Positions 15,989-23,840 of a DNA stretch of 64,000 nt are shown piece after piece (within the stretch, counting starts at the first letter, position 1; the number at the start of each line of letters is the position of its first letter). The stretch comes from Nocardia niwae NBRC 108934 = DSM 45340. GTDB taxonomy: Bacteria > Actinomycetota > Actinomycetes > Mycobacteriales > Mycobacteriaceae. The DNA lies in assembly GCF_001613465.1 (NCBI RefSeq), contig NZ_BDCK01000044.1, positions 34,588-98,587 on the forward strand, given 5' to 3'. The translations under genes were made by a program, and so were the position numbers. The notes below the pieces were generated by a model. It saw only the letters and a list, made by a program, of their open reading frames with translations. It did no database searches and was not told the DNA's origin.

Positions 15989-17988
15989 CGGCCGGTCTCC
16001 GCGATCGAGGTGGGCGCGATATCGAGGCGGAAGGTGCGGGCCGTGCGCAGGTTGTCGATGTAGTCGATCTCGTGGATCGCCCGTCCGGCGGGATCGTTGA
16101 GGTAGGCACGGTGTTCGTCGACCAGGATCAGCGGCGCGGGGGTGCCCTCGGGCACCGGCGCGACGAGCTGGCGCGCCGCCGCGGACTCGCGGCCGGACGC
16201 GACGTCGTAGCCGTGCAGAAAACCGTCCGCGGTGAGGGTCAGCACAGCGGCGCCCTCCCCCGCCGTGTTCGCCGCGACCACCGGCCCGGTGTCCACCAGG
16301 GTCCAGGTCTTGCTCCTGACGTCGAGCACCCACACGCCCCGGCGGCCGGCCTTGGCAACCAGCGTGGCGCTACCGGGGCGATGGAAGAACTCGACCGCGC
16401 GGTCGTCGTCCGCGGTGCCCTGCGGGTAGGGGATCTTCTCGCCGGTGAACACCGCGTTCCGCGCCGTCACCAGCAAGGCGCCGTCGGCGCAGCCGAAGAC
16501 GACGCCCCGCCTGGTCACCGCCGAGCCGCGCGGATGCGGACACGGCGGCGCGAGGACCTCCGCTGGCGCGCCGTCCCGAGCCCGGACCTCGATCCGCCCA
16601 CGAGCGGGCACGGCCACGAGCAGGCGCTCGGCGTACGGCACGGCGGCTCCGTCCGCGATCGCGCCGCGCTCCGTCCGCGACCCGGCGCCGAGCGCGGACC
16701 GGTCCAGCAGCGTAGTGGCACCCGTCTCGAAAACCACTGCCGTGACGGCACTGTCGGCCCGCACGGCGGATACCGGCCCACCGGTGAGTTCACCCAGATC
16801 GCGGGCGGGTGCGCGGTAATAGTGCACGTGGTCTCCGTGGTCGACCGTCCACGTGCCCGCGTCCACGATTCGCACCGCGTCGCGGGCGGACAGGAACGCG
16901 AAACGCCCGTCGGCGGTCACCCGGTGGACACCGGTCATCCGGCCGAGTTCCTGGATCTCCTCGGTGACGAGGTCGATCACCCGCACGGCGCCGGTCGCGG
17001 TGTCGGCGACGACGAGACGCGGTTGCGCCTCGCCGGTCTCCTCCGCGCCCGCCACATACCCGTGCGACACCGGTGCGGCGGGCGCGGATTCACCTGTACC
17101 GCAGCCGATCAGGGGCATCAGTGCAACGAGCACCAGGGCGAGGGCCTGCGGTTTCGGGGTCATCCGGAGGGAGCGGATCCGGTCTCGTAGCCAGGACGAC
17201 AGCGCCGACACGAAGAACAGGGCGACGGCGGTCGCCGCGATGGTCGCCCCCGCGGCGGTGCGCGCGTGCCACGAGATCAGCAGCCCGGCGAAGGTGGCCA
17301 GCGCGCCGAGCGCCGCGGCGGTGAGCATGATGAGCGGGATGCGGTGGACCCAGTAGACAGCGGCCGCGGGCGGGGCGATGAGCAGGCCGAAGACCAGCAG
17401 CGTGCCGACGATGTGGAACGACGCGACGATCGCCAGCGTCACCAGGCCGATCAGCGCCGCGTTCGCCACGCGGGGGCGCAGTCCGAGGGTGTGCGCCGTG
17501 CGCGGGTCGAAGGTCGACGCGACGAACGCCCGGTAGCCCAGCAGCGAGATCGCCGCCGCGAGCACCGAAGCCGCCGCCAGATACCACAGGTCCCGGGCGC
17601 CGACGGCGAGGACGTCACCGAAGAGGAAGCCGGTCAGGTCGACCGCGAACGAGGGTGAACGCGACACGATGATCACACCCGTCGACAGCATCCCGACGAA
17701 CAGCAATCCGATGCCGGTGTCCGCGGCGAACCTGGTCCCCCGCCCGAGCACCGAGACCCCTACCGCCATCGCCGCGGCGCTGAAGGCCGCGCCCAGCAAC
17801 AGGTTTCCGCCGAGCAGCGCGGCGATCGCGACTCCGGGCAGCATGCCGTGCGCCATCGCGTCGCTGAGAAACGCCATGCCGCGCACCACCACCCAGGTGC
17901 CCGCCAGCGCGCACAGGCACGAGACGAGCAATCCGCCCCACAACGCCCGCTGCACGAACGACACCTCGAACGGGGCCAACCACTCCAT
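15985..17988 (-). CDS. Fusion of AztB-type zinc permease and AztD-like domain
   Basis: A single 667-codon frame. Residues 1-275 are an ABC-3 family metal permease (about eight helices; WVVVRGMAFLSDAMAHGMLP, GLLIAPPAAAVYWVH). From Met276 it reads as a complete AztD-like lipoprotein: a signal-like helix with lipobox LIGC, then a propeller of about 370 residues with a His cluster HGDHVHYY. No stop and no Shine-Dalgarno lie before Met276 (the upstream bases are CTCCCTCCGG), so the two parts may be made as one chain, with the former signal peptide acting as an extra helix that puts the chaperone outside. The start chosen gives a normal permease N-terminus. A sequencing error removing a stop cannot be excluded. 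Confidence 0.8.
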   Translation of the reverse strand: MEWLAPFEVSFVQRALWGGLLVSCLCALAGTWVVVRGMAFLSDAMAHGMLPGVAIAALLGGNLLLGAAFSAAAMAVGVSVLGRGTRFAADTGIGLLFVGMLSTGVIIVSRSPSFAVDLTGFLFGDVLAVGARDLWYLAAASVLAAAISLLGYRAFVASTFDPRTAHTLGLRPRVANAALIGLVTLAIVASFHIVGTLLVFGLLIAPPAAAVYWVHRIPLIMLTAAALGALATFAGLLISWHARTAAGATIAATAVALFFVSALSSWLRDRIRSLRMTPKPQALALVLVALMPLIGCGTGESAPAAPVSHGYVAGAEETGEAQPRLVVADTATGAVRVIDLVTEEIQELGRMTGVHRVTADGRFAFLSARDAVRIVDAGTWTVDHGDHVHYYRAPARDLGELTGGPVSAVRADSAVTAVVFETGATTLLDRSALGAGSRTERGAIADGAAVPYAERLLVAVPARGRIEVRARDGAPAEVLAPPCPHPRGSAVTRRGVVFGCADGALLVTARNAVFTGEKIPYPQGTADDDRAVEFFHRPGSATLVAKAGRRGVWVLDVRSKTWTLVDTGPVVAANTAGEGAAVLTLTADGFLHGYDVASGRESAAARQLVAPVPEGTPAPLILVDEHRAYLNDPAGRAIHEIDYIDNLRTARTFRLDIAPTSIAETGR

Positions 17989-18003
17989 GACGCAGCACTC
18001 TAC

Positions 18004-18022
18004 AATGATAACGGTTTTCATT
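18004..18022. promoter_or_regulatory. Zur-like operator between divergent azt genes
   Basis: AATGATAACGGTTTTCATT is an imperfect dyad with arms of ATGAtAAC and GTTTTCAT around a central G; one pair fails. It follows the pattern of actinobacterial Zur boxes and lies 16-34 bp before the fused permease gene and 25-43 bp before the ATPase gene, so one site could repress both in zinc excess. Confidence 0.75.
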
Positions 18023-18046
18023 TCAATGAGATGATCGGAGCTTGCC

Positions 18047-18733
18047 ATGCCGCCGCCCGCTGTCCACGTCGCCGAAGTGACGGCCGGTTACCGAGGACGT
18101 CCGGTGCTGCGCGAGTTCACCGCCGCGATCCCGGCCGGGCAGGTGACCGCACTCGTCGGCCCCAACGGTTCGGGCAAGTCCACCCTGCTCGGCGTCCTTG
18201 CCGGGGTCATCACGCCCACCGGGGGAACCGTGCGCCGGGAACATCTGCGCCGCCCGGCATTCGTCGTGCAACACAGCACCGTTCCCGCGACCCTGCCGAT
18301 CACCGTCCGCGAGACGGTCGCCATGGGACGCTGGGCACACCGCGGCGCGTGGCGGCGGCTCACCCGGCAGGATCGCGCCGTCGTGGTCGCATGCCTGGAC
18401 CGGATGGCCATCGCCGACCTGGCCGAGCGGCGGCTCGACACCCTCTCCGGAGGTCAGCGTCAACGTGCGCTGCTGGCACAGGCTCTCGCCCACGAGTCCG
18501 ACTTGCTCCTGCTCGACGAACCGGCCACCGGCCTGGACTCGGCCGCACGGCAGGAGATCAACGACGCGATCCACCTCATTCGGGCGCAGGGCGTGACGGT
18601 TGTCCACGCGACGCACAGCTACGAGGACGCCCTGCGCGCCGACCACTGCCTGCTGCTGCGGGACGGCCGCAGCGCAGGCGAGGGCGATCCGCGCACCGTC
18701 CTGCGCGGGCAGCTCCCCTCAGTGTCGGACTAG
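18047..18733 (+). CDS. aztA: Zinc ABC transporter ATPase, AztA-type
   Basis: A 228-residue cytoplasmic ATPase powering the zinc importer. Walker A GPNGSGKST (about 38-46), signature LSGGQRQR (about 135-142), Walker B LLLLDEP (about 156-162) and the H-loop in HATHSYEDA are present. It is divergent from the permease fusion across the Zur-like site. Its stop overlaps the stop of the convergent MCE gene in the shared bases CTAG (18730-18733). Confidence 0.9.
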   Translation: MPPPAVHVAEVTAGYRGRPVLREFTAAIPAGQVTALVGPNGSGKSTLLGVLAGVITPTGGTVRREHLRRPAFVVQHSTVPATLPITVRETVAMGRWAHRGAWRRLTRQDRAVVVACLDRMAIADLAERRLDTLSGGQRQRALLAQALAHESDLLLLDEPATGLDSAARQEINDAIHLIRAQGVTVVHATHSYEDALRADHCLLLRDGRSAGEGDPRTVLRGQLPSVSD

Positions 18734-19929
18734 CGCGGTACGCCGGGCATTCCGGCGAAAAGGATCTGAAAGACCTTGGGCGAGTTGGGCGTGACCGTGG
18801 TGGACGGAGTGAACGGCGCGCCCTCGGCGGTATCGGTGACCACGTAGTCGGCGTGGCTATCGGGAACTCGGTCGAGGATTCCGCCACAGCGCGGCCCTCC
18901 GGTCGCGTTCACCTTGGGCAGGTCCTCCGGGTAACTGTAAGGTCGCGCCCCATACATGAAGCTCGCGTTGAAGATGGCGCCGGGCTTGTTGCCTCCGATG
19001 ATGGCCTCGGCCGCGGGAAGCGCTCTCGCGATGCCGACGACGACGCAGTACAGCACGGGTGAATATGTGTCGAGCAGCGAAGCGGTCGGTCGCAGGGTCG
19101 CCGGCAGCGCGGTGAGGTCCGGCTCGTTGTCCGTGAGCGTCGACCGGGTGGTGTCGGCCAGGCCGATGAGGGTGAGCAGCACGGCGTCCAGGTCTGCCGC
19201 GCCCTGGGCGATCGTCCCGCCGGTCGCGGTCGCGTTGTCCGCCGTGCGCAGCAGATCGGGGGCGGTGTCGGCGTAGAGCCCGGTGACCTGCCCTGCGGAG
19301 GAGAGATCGCGCCGCAGCGCGGGCAGGCTCGGGTTGATCTGGCGCAGGTAGTCGTCGGCACGCGCGAGCAGATCGCCGAGCCGGTCGCCGCGTCCCTGCA
19401 GCGCGGCGCCCAACGCGGCCAGTGTGGCGTTGAGCTTGCCCGGTTCGACCTGCGCCAGGATGTCGCTCAAGCGCTGGAACAGCGTATTGAACTCCACCGT
19501 CACCGATTCCGCGTGGATCGTCGATCCTGGGCGCATGGGAGTCGGCGAGGGATTGCCCGGTACGACGAAATTCACATACTTCGCGCCGAATACGGTGGTG
19601 GAGCGGATATCCACCGTCGCATTGGCCGGCACCAACCGCAGCAGTTCGGGATCGAGTGCCAGACGCAGACGGGCCCGGTCGCCCTGGAATTCGACGGCGC
19701 GCACCCGGCCGAGTTCGACGCCCCGCATCCGCACCTTGACATCGGCGTCGAGCACCAGTCCCGTACGCGGGGTCTCGACGGTGAGCGGTACCGTCGGACG
19801 GAAACGCCCGGCGTACATCGCCACGGCGACCACGACGACCGCGGTGACGAGCAGGATCAGCACCGCGCCCGCGATCTTCAACCGCAGCAGCCGCCACGTC
19901 ACCAGCATCGTCTGCCTGCCGAAATTCAT
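18730..19929 (-). CDS. Solitary MCE family protein
   Basis: A 399-residue mammalian-cell-entry family protein, a component class of lipid and sterol importers. One N-terminal helix (about residues 17-40) is followed by the MCE domain (about 45-125: GLVLDADVKVRMRGVELGRV, STTVFGAKYVNF) and a long helical C-terminal region. The ATG at 19929 is preferred to the GTG at 19941 because GGTGGA lies seven bases upstream. Complete mce operons have two YrbE and six Mce genes; here it is alone, divergent from CYP51, and the shared promoter region carries the local 16-bp motif, so a role in feeding sterol to the nearby oxidases is possible. Confidence 0.85.
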   Translation of the reverse strand: MNFGRQTMLVTWRLLRLKIAGAVLILLVTAVVVVAVAMYAGRFRPTVPLTVETPRTGLVLDADVKVRMRGVELGRVRAVEFQGDRARLRLALDPELLRLVPANATVDIRSTTVFGAKYVNFVVPGNPSPTPMRPGSTIHAESVTVEFNTLFQRLSDILAQVEPGKLNATLAALGAALQGRGDRLGDLLARADDYLRQINPSLPALRRDLSSAGQVTGLYADTAPDLLRTADNATATGGTIAQGAADLDAVLLTLIGLADTTRSTLTDNEPDLTALPATLRPTASLLDTYSPVLYCVVVGIARALPAAEAIIGGNKPGAIFNASFMYGARPYSYPEDLPKVNATGGPRCGGILDRVPDSHADYVVTDTAEGAPFTPSTTVTPNSPKVFQILFAGMPGVPR

Positions 19930-20058
19930 CTTCGAATCCACCGATCACTTCGTGCAGCGGGCTGCGCGGAGACGGCGGCATCCCGCAGCCACCGCGTCCG
20001 GCGTACGCGACGGCGGCCGTCGGCCGCGCCTTGCCGGACGCTCGCTATCCGTAGTACT

Positions 20059-20074
20059 GTCCAGACACGTGTCC
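20059..20074 (-). promoter_or_regulatory. Module operator, copy A (before CYP51)
   Basis: The minus strand reads GGACACGTGTCTGGAC, containing the perfect 10-bp palindrome GACACGTGTC. It lies 40 bp before CYP51 and 130 bp before the divergent MCE gene. A degenerate second copy (12/16) follows on the plus strand at 20087-20102. Confidence 0.75.
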
Positions 20075-20113
20075 ATCATAAAACTTGGACACTTATCTGG
20101 GGAAGGATTTCCA

Positions 20114-21478
20114 ATGACTCTGGTGAAACCACAGCGGGTATCCGGAGGCGACCACGAGCACGGTCATCTGGAGGAGTTCCGCGTCGACCCGATCGGGCTG
20201 ATGCGCCGGGTCCGCGCGGAGTGCGGCGACGTGGGCTCGTTCGACCTGGCCGGGCGCCAGGTCATCCTGCTGTCCGGCGCGGAGGCCAACGAATTCTTCT
20301 TCCGCTCCGGCGACGACGACCTCGACCAGGCCGCCGCCTACCCCTTCATGAAGCCCATCTTCGGCGAGGGCGTCGTCTTCGACGCCAGCCCGGAACGCCG
20401 CAAGGAGATGCTGCACAACCAGGCGCTACGCGCCGAGCACATGCGCGGGCACGCGGCGACCATCGCCCGCGAGGTCGAGCGGATGCTGGCGCGATGGGGC
20501 GACGAGGGCGAGATCGACCTGCTGGACTTCTTCGCCGAATTGACCATCTATACCTCCTCGGCCTGCCTGATCGGCGTGAAATTCCGCAACGACCTCGACG
20601 ACCGCTTCGCGCATCTGTACCACGACCTGGAACGCGGCACCGACGCGCTGGCCTACGTCGACCCGTACGCCCCGATCGAGAGCTTCCGCCGCCGCGACCA
20701 GGCACGAGCCGAGCTGGTCGAGCTGGTCCAGGCGATCATGGATCGCCGGGCCGCCGACCCGCCGACCGGCAAGGACGACCGGGACATGCTCGACGTGCTC
20801 ATCTCGATCCCGGGCGACGACGGCACACCGCGCTTCAGCGCCAGCGAGATCACCGGCATCTTCATCTCCATGATGTTCGCCGGCCACCACACCACCTCCG
20901 GCACGGCGGCCTGGACGATCATCGAACTGCTGCGTCATCCCGAGGTGCTCGGCCAGGTGGTCGCCGAGCTCGACGAGCTGTACGCCGACGGCTCGGACAT
21001 CAGTTTCGGCGCGCTGCGCCAGATACCGATGCTGGAATCCGTGCTCAAGGAGACGCTGCGCCTGCACCCGCCGCTGATCATCCTGATGCGGGTGGCGCGA
21101 GGCGAATTCGACGTCTGCGGACATCGGATCGAGCCGGGCGACCACGTCGCCGCCACGCCCGCGATCTCGAACCGGATCCCGGAGGACTTCCCCGATCCGG
21201 ACGCGTTCGATCCGGGCCGCTACCTCGATCCCGATCAGGCCGACCTGGTCAACCGCTGGACCTGGATTCCGTTCGGCGCGGGCCGCCACCGCTGCGTCGG
21301 CTCGGCGTTCGCGCTGATGCAGCTGAAGGCGATCTTCTCGTTGCTGCTGCGGGACTGGGAGTTCGAGATGACCCAGCCGTCGGACAGCTACCGTAACGAT
21401 CACTCCAAGATGGTCGTGCAGCTCGCGCAGCCCTGCACCGTCCGCTACCGCAGGCGCCGCAGGGACGACATCGGCTGA
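20114..21478 (+). CDS. cyp51: CYP51, sterol 14-alpha-demethylase
   Basis: A 454-residue cytochrome P450. The CYP51-specific I-helix FAGHHTTSGTAAW and the B-prime region YPFMKPIFGEGVVFDASPER are diagnostic, with ETLR (K helix) and the haem loop FGAGRHRCVG. It removes the 14-alpha methyl group of sterols; the physiological sterol in these bacteria is unclear. The ATG has AAGGA in a good position; the frame is open much further upstream, antisense to the MCE gene. In M. tuberculosis cyp51 also sits with a ferredoxin, CYP123 and a TetR gene; here CYP51 is on the opposite strand but shares the operator motif. Confidence 0.93.
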   Translation: MTLVKPQRVSGGDHEHGHLEEFRVDPIGLMRRVRAECGDVGSFDLAGRQVILLSGAEANEFFFRSGDDDLDQAAAYPFMKPIFGEGVVFDASPERRKEMLHNQALRAEHMRGHAATIAREVERMLARWGDEGEIDLLDFFAELTIYTSSACLIGVKFRNDLDDRFAHLYHDLERGTDALAYVDPYAPIESFRRRDQARAELVELVQAIMDRRAADPPTGKDDRDMLDVLISIPGDDGTPRFSASEITGIFISMMFAGHHTTSGTAAWTIIELLRHPEVLGQVVAELDELYADGSDISFGALRQIPMLESVLKETLRLHPPLIILMRVARGEFDVCGHRIEPGDHVAATPAISNRIPEDFPDPDAFDPGRYLDPDQADLVNRWTWIPFGAGRHRCVGSAFALMQLKAIFSLLLRDWEFEMTQPSDSYRNDHSKMVVQLAQPCTVRYRRRRRDDIG

Positions 21479-21500
21479 CGGCGCGACCGGGCGCGCGAAA

Positions 21501-21523
21501 GCTCCCCGCCGCCGACGGGGAGC
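21501..21523. terminator. Hairpin between CYP51 and CYP125
   Basis: A perfect 8-bp stem, GCTCCCCG/CGGGGAGC, with a 7-base loop lies between the stops of the two convergent P450 genes. It probably works in both directions. Confidence 0.65.
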
Positions 21524-21533
21524 CCGCCCGGAT

Positions 21534-22760
21534 CTATTCGTATCGCACGCGCCAGCTCTTGATGCCGTTGATCCACCCTGACCGCAATCGCACGGGATCG
21601 GCGACCTCACGCAGATCGGGCATCGCGTCGGCGATGGCGTTGAACATGAGATCGATCTCCAGTCGCGCCAGGTTCGCGCCCACGCAGTAGTGCGCACCGG
21701 TGCCCCCGAAACCCACGTGCGGGTTCGGATCGCGCAGCACATCGAACGTGAACGGGTCCGCGAAGCCCTCCTCGTCGAAATTCGCCGAGCTGTAGAACAA
21801 TCCGAGCCGCTGACCCTGCCGAATGTGCTGACCGCCCAGCTCCAGGTCTTGCGTCGCGGTGCGCTGGAAGGCGGTCACCGGCGTGGCCCACCGGACGATC
21901 TCGTCGGGCGCGGTGCGCGGACGCCGCTGCCGGTAGATCTCCCACTGCTCGGGATGGTCGACGAACGCCTTCATCCCATGTGTGATGGCGTTGCGCGTGG
22001 TCTCGTTGCCCGCCACGGCGAGCAGGATGACGAAGAAGCCGAATTCGTCGGAGCCGAGCGCCTCGCCGTCGACGTCGGCGTGCACCAACTCGCTCACGAT
22101 GTCGCCCACCGGGCAGGCGCGGCGCTGCTCGGCCATGTTCCAGGCGTAGCCGAGGATTTCCGTGGAGGCCATGGCGGGATCGCCGTACTCGGGGTCGTCG
22201 TAGTTGAGCATCTGGTTGGACCAGTCGAACAGCTTGCGCCGATCCGACTGCGGCACGCCGATCAGCTCGGCGATCGCCTGCAATGGCAGCTCGCAGGCCA
22301 CCTGCTCGACGAAGTCGCCGCCGCCGCGCTCCTTCGCCTCGTGCACGATCCGCTCGGCGCGTTCGGTGAGCGCCGCGCGCAGGCTCTCCACGGCCCGCGG
22401 GGTGAAACCCTTGGAGATGATCCGCCGGATCTTGGAGTGCTTGGGCGGGTCCATGTTCACCAGCAGAGCGCCGGTGAGCGACATCTGCTCCGGTGTGATG
22501 TCGCCGGGCAGGCGGATGATGGCCCCTTTGCGCTCCGAGGAGAACAGCTCCGGGTGCTTCGAGATCTCCTTGATGTCGGCGAGCTTGCTGACCACCCAGT
22601 AGCCGCCGTCCCGGAAACCACCGGAGGACTCGTCGGACTGCGCGTTCCACCACACCGGAGCGGTCCGGCGCAGCTGCGCGAATTCTTCGACCGGACTCCG
22701 GTCCTCCCACAGCGCCGGGTCGGTGAAGTCCCATCCGACCGGTAATGCCGGTGCTGCCAT
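21534..22760 (-). CDS. cyp125: CYP125-type steroid C26(27)-monooxygenase
   Basis: A 408-residue P450 very close in remembered sequence to M. tuberculosis CYP125: DPPKHSKIRRIISKGFTPRAV, FVEQVACELPLQAIA, FFVILLAVAGNETTRN (I helix), WATPVTAFQRTA, and haem loop FGGTGAHYCVGANLA. CYP125 oxidises the terminal side-chain carbon of cholesterol/cholestenone to the acid. It is the last gene of the minus-strand run, two bases after the reductase gene. It has no dedicated reductase, so it may use the ferredoxin encoded upstream in the same operon. Confidence 0.9.
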   Translation of the reverse strand: MAAPALPVGWDFTDPALWEDRSPVEEFAQLRRTAPVWWNAQSDESSGGFRDGGYWVVSKLADIKEISKHPELFSSERKGAIIRLPGDITPEQMSLTGALLVNMDPPKHSKIRRIISKGFTPRAVESLRAALTERAERIVHEAKERGGGDFVEQVACELPLQAIAELIGVPQSDRRKLFDWSNQMLNYDDPEYGDPAMASTEILGYAWNMAEQRRACPVGDIVSELVHADVDGEALGSDEFGFFVILLAVAGNETTRNAITHGMKAFVDHPEQWEIYRQRRPRTAPDEIVRWATPVTAFQRTATQDLELGGQHIRQGQRLGLFYSSANFDEEGFADPFTFDVLRDPNPHVGFGGTGAHYCVGANLARLEIDLMFNAIADAMPDLREVADPVRLRSGWINGIKSWRVRYE

Positions 22761-22762
22761 TG

Positions 22763-23839
22763 CTACCTCCTAGATGAAACGGGCAAGCCGGTCAGCGCGG
22801 CGGCGGCGCGCCCCGCCACGAGCGGCAGCTCGAGATAGGTCCGCACGCCCGGCGGGGCGGCGACCACGTAGGGAATCGAGTTCACGCAGTGCATGGCCGT
22901 GGCGACGATGCCGGGGTTGCGAGCCAGGCCCGCGGCCGCGCTGTGCGCGTGCATGCCGGTGAACGTCACCGTCGCGCCGGGATCACCGACGATCTCGACC
23001 TCGTATCGCTCGCCCGCCGGTCCGAACGTCCAGGCCGGATAAAGGTTCTCGGTACCCATGAACCAGTTCACCGCGGCCGTGATCACCGGCGCGCCACGAA
23101 CGGTCCCCTGCCAGCGGAAGCGCTGGGCGGCGACGCGTCCCGGCGCGATCGGGCCGATGGGCGACTCGATCGGCGCGGTGGCCACCGCCGTTTCGTGCGT
23201 CACCCGCAATCGCTCGTCGAGCGCGATGCCAAGCGCATCGGCGATCATCCACACCGACTGGCTGTAGCCGCCCGCGAGCACATCCGCCATCACGCTGCTC
23301 GCGGCCTGCTCCGGCGTCGCGCCGAACAGCATCCAGTCGCGGACCACCTCGGGCGCGCCGTAGGTGCGGATGTCGGAGAACTCTTCGGCGCGGACCGCGG
23401 TGATCTGCCCCGACAGCGCCGACACCACCAGCGGGATCTTCTCGGTGATGCCGCCGGGGTGTATTCCGGTGCCGTGCAGGGTGACTCCGGCGGCACGGCA
23501 CAGCTCGTCGTATCGCTGCCGCTCCGCGCGGCGCGGATGGAACCAGCCCAGCGGCGTGACGACGTTCTTGCCGGACCGCAAGATCGCGCGCACCGTCTCG
23601 GTGTGGGCCACGAAAGGGCTGTACAGCACACAGTCGGCCGGTGTGGCGAGCAGACGATCGGCGTCGGCGGTCGCGAACACCCCGATCGGCGGGCGTCCGA
23701 CCAGCTCACCCAAGTCGATGCCGTCTTTGTCCGGGCTGTGCACCCACGCTCCGGCCAATTCCAGCTCCGGATGGTCGAGAATGCCCTCGATGGCGGCCCG
23801 CCCGACCCCGCCGGTCGCCCATTGGATCACCCGGATCAC
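22763..23839 (-). CDS. DapB-like NAD(P)-binding reductase
   Basis: A 358-residue dihydrodipicolinate-reductase-like oxidoreductase. The N-terminal Rossmann motif is WATGGVGRAAIEGIL, and VTPLGWFHP plus HGTGIHPGGITEKIPL mark the catalytic region of this actinobacterial group. The substrate is unknown; such genes often occur in steroid and lipid clusters. It is spaced two bases from CYP125 and one base from the ligase gene, so operon membership is certain. Confidence 0.78.
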   Translation of the reverse strand: MIRVIQWATGGVGRAAIEGILDHPELELAGAWVHSPDKDGIDLGELVGRPPIGVFATADADRLLATPADCVLYSPFVAHTETVRAILRSGKNVVTPLGWFHPRRAERQRYDELCRAAGVTLHGTGIHPGGITEKIPLVVSALSGQITAVRAEEFSDIRTYGAPEVVRDWMLFGATPEQAASSVMADVLAGGYSQSVWMIADALGIALDERLRVTHETAVATAPIESPIGPIAPGRVAAQRFRWQGTVRGAPVITAAVNWFMGTENLYPAWTFGPAGERYEVEIVGDPGATVTFTGMHAHSAAAGLARNPGIVATAMHCVNSIPYVVAAPPGVRTYLELPLVAGRAAAALTGLPVSSRR

Positions 23840-23840
23840 G

